From: Nymphaea colorata
Lineage: Eukaryota > Streptophyta > Magnoliopsida > Nymphaeales > Nymphaeaceae
DNA length: 64,000 bases
NCBI RefSeq assembly: GCF_008831285.2
Contig: NC_045141.1
Span: forward strand, 7,181,353-7,245,352
Reading direction: 5' to 3'
The notes under the pieces are model-generated. The model saw only the letters and a program-made list of their open reading frames with translations. It was not told the DNA's origin and searched no databases. Both the position numbers and the translations under genes were made by a program. Shown here piece after piece: positions 57,381 to 64,000 of this stretch (within the stretch, counting starts at the first letter, position 1; each line of letters opens with the position of its first letter).

Positions 57381-59430
57381 TTTAGGCTTTTTAGGCCCTA
57401 GTTGCTGGACCAAGAAGGTATGAGCAATGTCAAAAGAGAATGGAGTAAATATCTCACGAGGTGTCTGATACTTAAGCTCCATAAGAAGCTACTTCTTGTC
57501 AAGGAAGCCTTAGTCAGCTAGAAGAAGACTTCCTTTGATCATATCAACAACTGTATATGAACTTTGCAAGATCAATAGGAGGATAGAAGAGCATGAGTAT
57601 GGAGAGGAGATCTAGCAGCCATGGATGATGAATGTAAGATTTAGAAAAAACTGGAGAATGATGTAGTGATAGAAGAAGTTATGTGGAGAATACCAGCTCT
57701 CAGAACGGGACAAGAATACTATATTTTTACATGCTATAGCTAAGAGCTCGACAGCCAAAAGTTGTTGGAGAGCAGAGGATGGATATCTACTAGTCATTCT
57801 CAAATCCTTGAAGAATGCACTCACTATTTTCAAAAACTTGCTTGGTGAGGATCAAGCAAGGGAAAAATCTTTTAGGTGCTCTATGAAGGTAAAATTTTCT
57901 TGAAGGAAGAGAATGGTTTCTTGCTTTAGTCGGTCACTACAGATGAAGTTGTTAAGAGCCTTTACAAATATAGTGCCATAGGGCCAAATGCATTTCCAAA
58001 CTACTTCTATCAAGAGTATTCACCAATCATAGGTCAAAATGTGACATTAGCTATCCATGATTTTTTTATGAAAGGAAAAATAGTGAACAACGTAAACAAT
58101 ACAATGATTTTCATCGATGCTAAGAAAGAAGGTGCTAGAATAATGAAAGTGTACCAACTGATATCTCTATGTAACACTATCTATAATATCATTGCAATGC
58201 TCATAGTTCTCATAATGAAGCCCATTATGGATAGAATCATCCATCCTAATCAGGCTTCATTTGTAAAAGCAAGGCACCTTCAAGACGTCTGGACTAACGA
58301 GGTTATCAATTCAGAGGAATTTTGGGACAATAATGGATGTTGTCTAAAACTAGACTTATCTACCGTATGACTATGTGCCATGGAAGTTTTCAAAAAAATG
58401 CATGTTACTTCTTGGGTTTCATCTGTGATGGGTGGAAAGGGTCATGGAATGTGTAGAGATAGTGATCTAAGAAGTGATTGTTAATAGGAATTAGGGAGAA
58501 AATTTTGCTGGTACTAGGGTTTAAGGCAAGGAAATCTCATGTCACCCTACCTATTTGTAATGATCATGGAGATTTTTAAATGAAAGCTTCTAGCTGAGGT
58601 ACATCTCAAGAATATCCAGATTCCAAGATCCAAAGGGTCAAGCAAGAAATTTTCACCCTCATGTCATCTGATGATGCCTTGTTCATTAGTAATTCCTCCA
58701 ACAAGTCTCTTACCATCATTAAACTTTTGTTTTTTTTTTTGAGAAATACTTGGGTGGCAAGAAGACCAAGCTCCTCTCTTATGTAAAGAGAAATGCTTGA
58801 CATGTCACATCTTAACAACTCTCTCATATTATTGGATTATGACATTTAAATTGCCCAGAAGTGTCTAGAAAAAAAAGCAACCTTGCACCAGATCATTGTG
58901 GAATGAGGATGAAGATGCCCACCATATTCACTTAGTATGTTAGAAAAGTGTCTCCTACCGTTGAAGATGTTGTTGGATTAAAGAGAATGAAAGAAACAAA
59001 TCAAGTCTTTCTCACCCGTGGCTGCATAAGAATGATGGACAATGGCCTTTGGGCATGGTTTATAAGGTGAAATATTTTTGTAGGCACCCTATGTGAACCT
59101 CAAAGAAGCCGCTCAAGGAACATGGAGTTGGAAGGGATTGGGATATTTCTGGTCCTATATCCAAAATTAAGTTGAATGGAAAGTTAGTGATGGAGCTCAA
59201 GTTTGTTACTGGACAGACAAATGGAATGGTTGAATTCGACTACATGAGATAGACAGGCAGACTTATGGACTGATTGGAAATTGGCTAAGTATTAGGTTTG
59301 AAGATGTCATAGATAAGAGCCTAGCTAAGATTGAAGTGATCAGCATGGAGGTCCTCCCTTCCCAGCCCATTATATCACCTTCCAATAGAGAATACATATT
59401 GATGTAGAGAAAGGATTGTGTGGCTCAACT
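57381..59430 (+). pseudogene. LINE reverse transcriptase and C-terminus, degenerate
   Basis: A linker with KTSFDHINNCI is near 57520-57550. Then a clear non-LTR RT follows: IGPNAFPNYFYQEY (57980-58020), HDFFMKGKIVNNVNNTMIF, YQLISLCNTIYNIIA, PIMDRIIHPNQASFVKARHLQD and CLKLDLS (58041-58370). After a frameshift come LRQGNP-like and MSPYLFVMIMEIF (about 58510-58580) and the catalytic box as SSDDALFI (58665-58690; family F/Y-A-D-D). The C-terminal part has VSDGAQVCYWTDKWNG near 59185-59230, typical of plant LINE tails. No poly-A tail or target duplication was identified. It is inactive. Confidence 0.8.
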
Positions 59431-59465
59431 AGGGATATCTAGCCCAGAAGTAGGGTCAGATCCTA

Positions 59466-60208
59466 TTGGAAGAATGGAGGAAAGAATTATGGTCTAATTT
59501 GTTGCTAGAAAAAAGTCATTGGTACATGTATATAGTGTATGAAGTAGGGCTTAGAAGTCAACACATAATGAAAGGACACAAGATCCTCATAACATGTGAA
59601 TATTGTACGGAGAAGAGGAAGAGACAAACATGTGTTGGTGACTTGTAAGAAGTTCAGAGAAGTTGGGAAATCAGATGGTGCTAAATTTGGTGTATTAAAA
59701 CCTCCGAAAAAGGATAGCCAAAAAAAGTTTAAAGAGGCAAATGTAAAGGAAAATGAGAGGGGTCTAGTTCTCCAAATGCTGGAAAGTGACATTCTTTATC
59801 ATCTGCTAGAAACTTTGGTATTATTGAAATCAATGCATTCATAAGGGCTAGAAGTTGATGAATTTGAGCCTTCATGCCACAATTTGGAGATCGTAAAGGA
59901 ATGTGTTGTTTAGTCTGAAGCTGGGGCAAAGTATGCAATCAAAATTATCTATATGGTTGGATATAAGATTGTACCATGAGGATAAGAAAAGCAGCCATGC
60001 CAATGAAATGCTTGGTCATGTGGTTAGCATGAGGATTGTAGGAAGGAGCAAGATTGTAGGTATAAATCAAAATGGTGAGGGTAGAGAGCATGTGGTGTTC
60101 ATGAGGAACTCTGGCTTTAGTTCTCAAGAAGGCAAAATGGAGGTGATGGAGAGAATATTATCCTACCACAAGGAATATTTTACCCAAGTACTTTTAACCA
60201 TGAAGTAG
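59466..60208 (+). pseudogene. Unclassified, possibly a second LINE ORF1/endonuclease start
   Basis: Overlapping plus-strand frames (59466-59648, 59596-59844, 59903-60208) are relatively open. Lys-rich CKKFREVGKSDGAKFG is followed by a GIIEINAFIRAR-like phrase near 59810-59850, which recalls the ORF1-endonuclease join of some plant LINEs. There is no firm domain. It could also belong to the 5' part of the CACTA remnant that follows. Confidence 0.25.
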
Positions 60209-60519
60209 TGGTGGCTTTTCTTTAATGTCATTAGTTTCTCTTTTTCTATATAGAATACTATTTCTTTAATTATCATGTATTTTGAATGGACATGAACGGA
60301 ACTTCTAAACTTGAGATGACCTCATGAAATTGAGCATATTCATAAGGCTAAGTTTTGTAATTGGTGTAATTAACATTTATGTAAATAAAATTTTATTAGT
60401 GTACTTATATATTTATATTTTATGCACAACAATAATATCCTTACATTTAAAATAAATTTTATGAATTATATACCAAGGGTGATTGTGAAGGTCTTGCAAA
60501 TGAAGGAATGTAGCTTGCT

Positions 60520-61120
60520 CAGCATCCTCAGAAGGTCGTAGGAGATACATGGGATTTCTCATTAATGGGTTCAGTTTTACATAAAAATGTAGAAGAACAC
60601 CAATAAACTTAGAACAATGGTGTCGTTGTTACTGCAAAAACATATAGCCTTCAAATGCACATCTCACATATCCTGTTCTCGGAGAAGTGAGTTATTAGTT
60701 ATCATGGAGGCATCACAAATATTACTGAAATTGAACCTCATCCTAATGTAAGCTTTGTCTTGTTCAAGTATCAATGGTTTGACTTTCTCAGTCCAGACAA
60801 TAGAAGTGTTAAAGTTGATGGATATGAGTTCACATTTTCAATACAAGATGTTAGAGCATGATAGATGAACCCTTTATATTAGCTAACCAAGTGGAACAAG
60901 TCCTTATGTCCAAAATCCCATTGAAGGAGATTGACGAGTAGTTGTGAGAACAAAGCCAAGGGATTTTTATGATATATTTGGCAATGAAGTAAATGAAATT
61001 ACTGATGAGGATGAGATAAATGTGACAGAATGTGCATCATATAATAGATCATTACTAGATGACCTTGATAATGACAGTGATATCTCATGGACTACATCAG
61101 ATGTCCTAATATTTTGATTG
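60520..61120 (+). pseudogene. CACTA (En/Spm) transposase DUF4216 remnant
   Basis: Across frameshifts, the plus strand reads GFLINGFSF near 60555, then YHGGITNITEIEPHPNVSFVLFKYQWFDF (60700-60785), then NRSVKVDGYEFT, and VVVRTKPRDFYDIFGNEVN (60925-60995), followed by an acidic stretch (EITDEDE). The order INGFRF ... YYG...DI.EL ... VLFKCDW ... VV.TKPRD.YD is characteristic of DUF4216, the C-terminal region of plant CACTA TNP2-like proteins. The main TNP2 catalytic domain is not seen upstream and no CACTA terminal repeat was found. Confidence 0.7.
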
Positions 61121-62560
61121 CCAATAGACCTACTATACCTGCAAATGCAAATATACAACATGATGAAAAAGATGCACAGGTATTTGCACAAAATGCTTGG
61201 AGTTACAATTAATTGCATATTACTGGTGATTGAATTATCATTTACTTTCCTTTACTTTCCTCGATTGTGAAACCTTGCACCTTAAAATGCCAAACAACTA
61301 CTCATTGCCCACTAATTTGCCTAACATGGTTCTTGTGAGCCATGGATAGTAGTAACTTTGTTTCCCATTTAATATGAGTTGTGACTTCCAATAGTTATCG
61401 TACTCACTTCTTGTTTATTTGGAGAAAAACCATGTATAGGAGAATCTCAATCTATTTTCGAAGGTACTGATATATATATGTATAAGGGAGTGGTTACCTG
61501 ATACAATATAAAGGCTTGCTCTGGTATGGCAAGATTATTGTCTTCTGCCAGTTACAACAAATGAAGCAGTTTTAAATTCTTCTTTTTTTTCTTTGTGTAC
61601 GAACCATGTATGTGTTAAATTTATGATAGTTTATATTGTGTTAACTTGAAATTGCTTCATGGTGAATTTTGATTACTATTGGAGCCAAGAAGTTTCTAGA
61701 CATTTCAGTTCGTCAAGCTTTTATGTATATTTCTATATAATTATAACAACTATAAAGCTGTAATATTTAAATAATAATAATATGTTGTGTACATGTTGTT
61801 AACGTTACTAAAGCTATAATGCATTATCCTAGCGGACATGCATTGGCCTTTTGCTACACGGAAGTCGTGTTAGCAGATGGCAGTCTATAACATGTTTTCT
61901 CATTAATAAGGCATAAGTAGTGTGCCCTCAACATCGCTTAATGGTTTACGGGAGACATGCATTTGCTTTCGAGCTGTTAGTAAAAGTCATGTGTAATGTC
62001 GTGCTTTGTGTTACAACTACAACATAACTTCATCATTAACGTTGTTGTTGGGCCTTATGAAAGCAGTCTTCCATGCAATCTTGGGTAGTGCACTTGCTAA
62101 GGTAGGGACCACATAACTCAGTTACTTGTTTTCAACATCACTAAGTGTAAATCCTCGTAGTCATTAAGTTGCAAATATGGAAGTCAATTTGTTTTTCAAG
62201 AATTTGAAATATCCTTCAAATGAAGAGAAGGAGAAAAAAAGGGAAACAAATGAGTTTACTTAAAAGAAAACCCTACTTTTCTTTGAGAGGTACAAAGGAG
62301 CATTGAGAAAACAACTTGTCTTCTATATTTGCAGCTCAATTTCAATCACATGATTTTCTTGGAATCAATAGCGGAACTAATTCCCATTAGGTCTGCTATA
62401 TGAGGAACTGATCGGTAACTAATTCCTATATACTGATCTCAGTTATATTATTTTTTGTAGGTAAACAAAGACCTTCTCCATTGAAAGTCACCCTGGAGCA
62501 ACTCGGAAGTGACAAGTACTACATCCACTGCAAACATGACGGAGATCGCCCCCATCTTTT
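61121..62560. other. No gene recognised
   Basis: AT-rich sequence follows the CACTA fragment. It may include the rest of that element's 3' side, but no 13-bp CACTA terminus was seen. No open frame of note. Confidence 0.25.
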
Positions 62561-62629
62561 ACTAATCATAAATGCAAGTGTAATGCGGCAAGTGGTACTT
62601 GTCCCTATGAATTTAACCCGTCCACTGCC

Positions 62630-62899
62630 TTGACTCATTTAATGAACTGTAAAGAGACAAAGGGACGCGGTCACTCAAACAACTTCATGGAAGATTCCTC
62701 TGACTTCATGAAGGTAGTATCACGTTGTAAATTTAATTATTTTGGTACCTCAAGGTTGAGTCAATACGTCACCTTGGTTCATCCAACATTTGAAGAGACA
62801 CTGACTACTGAATGTGGGCCTCCATTATTTCCCATAGGATTTGGGACCATAGAAGTATGTCCTGTCGACTTTTATCTCCAAACTAAATGGTCTCCTTAG
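62630..62899 (+). other. Unidentified ORF (89 codons)
   Basis: It opens MTHLMNCKETKGRGHS and ends FYLQTKWSP. Cys- and Thr-containing, with no membrane segment and no domain I recognise. The frame upstream (62466-62630) is also partly open but contains stops. It could be an exon or transposon debris. Confidence 0.2.
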
Positions 62900-63090
62900 T
62901 GCATTCGTGGAGCATTCATAGCAAGATTCAAGTACAAACTAGCTGCTATAGTAACATCGGCCAAAAAGTTACTGAATCACGATTGATGCCCAGACCTTCC
63001 AAAATCGAAAGCTATAACATGGACACGAATTAAGAGGTTCGCATGATTGAGGAGGTCAACACGTGATTTGGTGAAACTGCCACGAAATGA

Positions 63091-63474
63091 TCAGAACAAC
63101 TCATTCTTGTGTTCAAAAGCATGCAACTTTTTCCATGTCCCATCTGACCATGTATTATGTAACGAGAGGACCATCTGAAACATAACTGAAAAGTAGAAAA
63201 AGAAAGCAACCAGGCTTCCGAGTCTTCGTTTCCAGTTGTTATCATTTGATGTTAGACTACGAGGCGAAACCAGCTTATCAATGGCTAGCGATAGTCCCCA
63301 TTCTAATAAGTGACATTCAGCATTATCCATTTCCTTCTTTGGCGCCATGGCATACCTATTGTTGGGACTCGTAATGGACACATAACTAAGCTGTTGTTGG
63401 AAAGGAAGTTGCCGCGCTTTCTCGCATGGTATGGTTCGTGTGACATCGTTCCTGCCAAATAATAAACCGTACAC
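63091..63474 (-). other. Unidentified minus-strand ORF (127 codons) with one hydrophobic segment
   Basis: It begins at 63474 and contains MAPKKEMDNAECHLLEWGLSLAID from an internal ATG, then WKRRLGSLVAFFFYFSVMF, a likely single membrane span. It stops at 63091 after HKNELF. An overlapping frame lies at 63030-63245. I do not recognise the protein. It may be an exon of a gene that continues beyond 64000 or a chance ORF; no splice context was resolved. Confidence 0.25.
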
Positions 63475-64000
63475 TTAACTCTTAACTCTAGTTAAAAATA
63501 TCAATTATATCGAAGGAATGACAAAAATTTCCCTTTTTAGAAAAGGTGAAAAAGACTTTTTTATTTAAAAGAACAAAGTTGGAAAGCATATGCTTCACGT
63601 ATCCCACAGACCATTTTTTGGTAGCTAGTCGTAAAAGTAAAATCTGCTTAGGAAATCAGGAACGTAAGGCTTAAATTCAGAATATATCCAAAAAGTATGC
63701 CCATATATAAATGCAATTATCAGTAAGATAAAACACGACATAATTTTCATATATTACGAGCTTGCCCGTAAAACCACAAAACCCAAGAGCATACTTTGGT
63801 CCTCAGCGACTTGGTGTTCCTTAGTTGGAATTCCATGCACATGCCTGTTTTCTCTATCAAAGAAAATAATTTGCATTAAAATAGACTACCTAAATTCGTG
63901 GAAAGTGAAAATCAGATGACCTAAAAGACGTATCAGTTGGGAACATCTTTCCGGCAAGATTATTGCATCTTATGTCATGCAGGTTCGAGTCAGTAAAGAT
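63475..64000. other. No gene recognised to the window end
   Basis: AT-rich sequence without an open frame above 60 codons or a recognisable repeat. Confidence 0.25.

Noticed and set aside
1-64000. tRNA, rRNA or small structured RNA genes
   Set aside because: No cloverleaf-like box A/box B pair or rRNA segment was recognised by eye; a tRNA scan would settle this.

Overview
The window is nuclear DNA of a flowering plant. There is one recognisable host gene, with plant-type introns, and almost everything else is layered, decayed transposable elements: Ty3/gypsy, Ty1/copia, a LARD-like non-autonomous element, a TRIM, a LINE and a CACTA remnant. Base composition is AT-rich and nearly all transposon reading frames carry stops or frameshifts. 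The sequence alone does not identify the species.

Layout. 1-12082: a plus-strand Ty3/gypsy relic (element A). It has an LTR fragment, an integrase remnant (917-1724), a 3' non-coding tail, a polypurine tract and the start of a 3' LTR at 2818. That LTR seems to be split by a copia element (D, about 5400-9045: LTR end, tRNA-Met primer site, gag, protease, integrase) and to end near 12082. 12083-15471: no gene recognised. 15472-24076: minus-strand Ty3/gypsy element B of the same family as A, with a plant-mobile-domain-like ORF, gag fused by an internal deletion to RNase H, integrase, polypurine tract and a 4.1 kb 3' LTR. 24149-27950: copia element E (minus), with zinc knuckle, integrase, RT and RNase H. 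28876-32208: a gypsy-type LTR (C, minus) with adjacent primer-binding site. 32304-33026: a TRIM with an inverted second half.

33420-43913: a minus-strand copia integrase fragment (F1) interrupted by a 9.72 kb LARD-like element with 3.03 kb LTRs, a primer site, a polypurine tract, no coding capacity and a 5-bp target duplication (ATTAG). 43940-45790: a minus-strand chromovirus remnant (LTR, chromodomain, integrase). 45799-47950: a second copy of the F copia family, from integrase back to its primer site.

48798-51726: the host gene, three exons, encoding a DUF4378-domain protein of 369 residues. The window then continues with an LTR-like GA-rich block (52875-56070), a LINE (56690-59430), a CACTA transposase C-terminal fragment (60520-61120) and a tail with two unexplained ORFs.

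No tRNA, rRNA or CRISPR was found. The transposon remnants do not work together as a system. The main story is nested insertion and element shuffling next to a single gene. Most element boundaries were set by eye from terminal motifs and repeat alignment, so they are approximate unless a target duplication or primer site fixes them.
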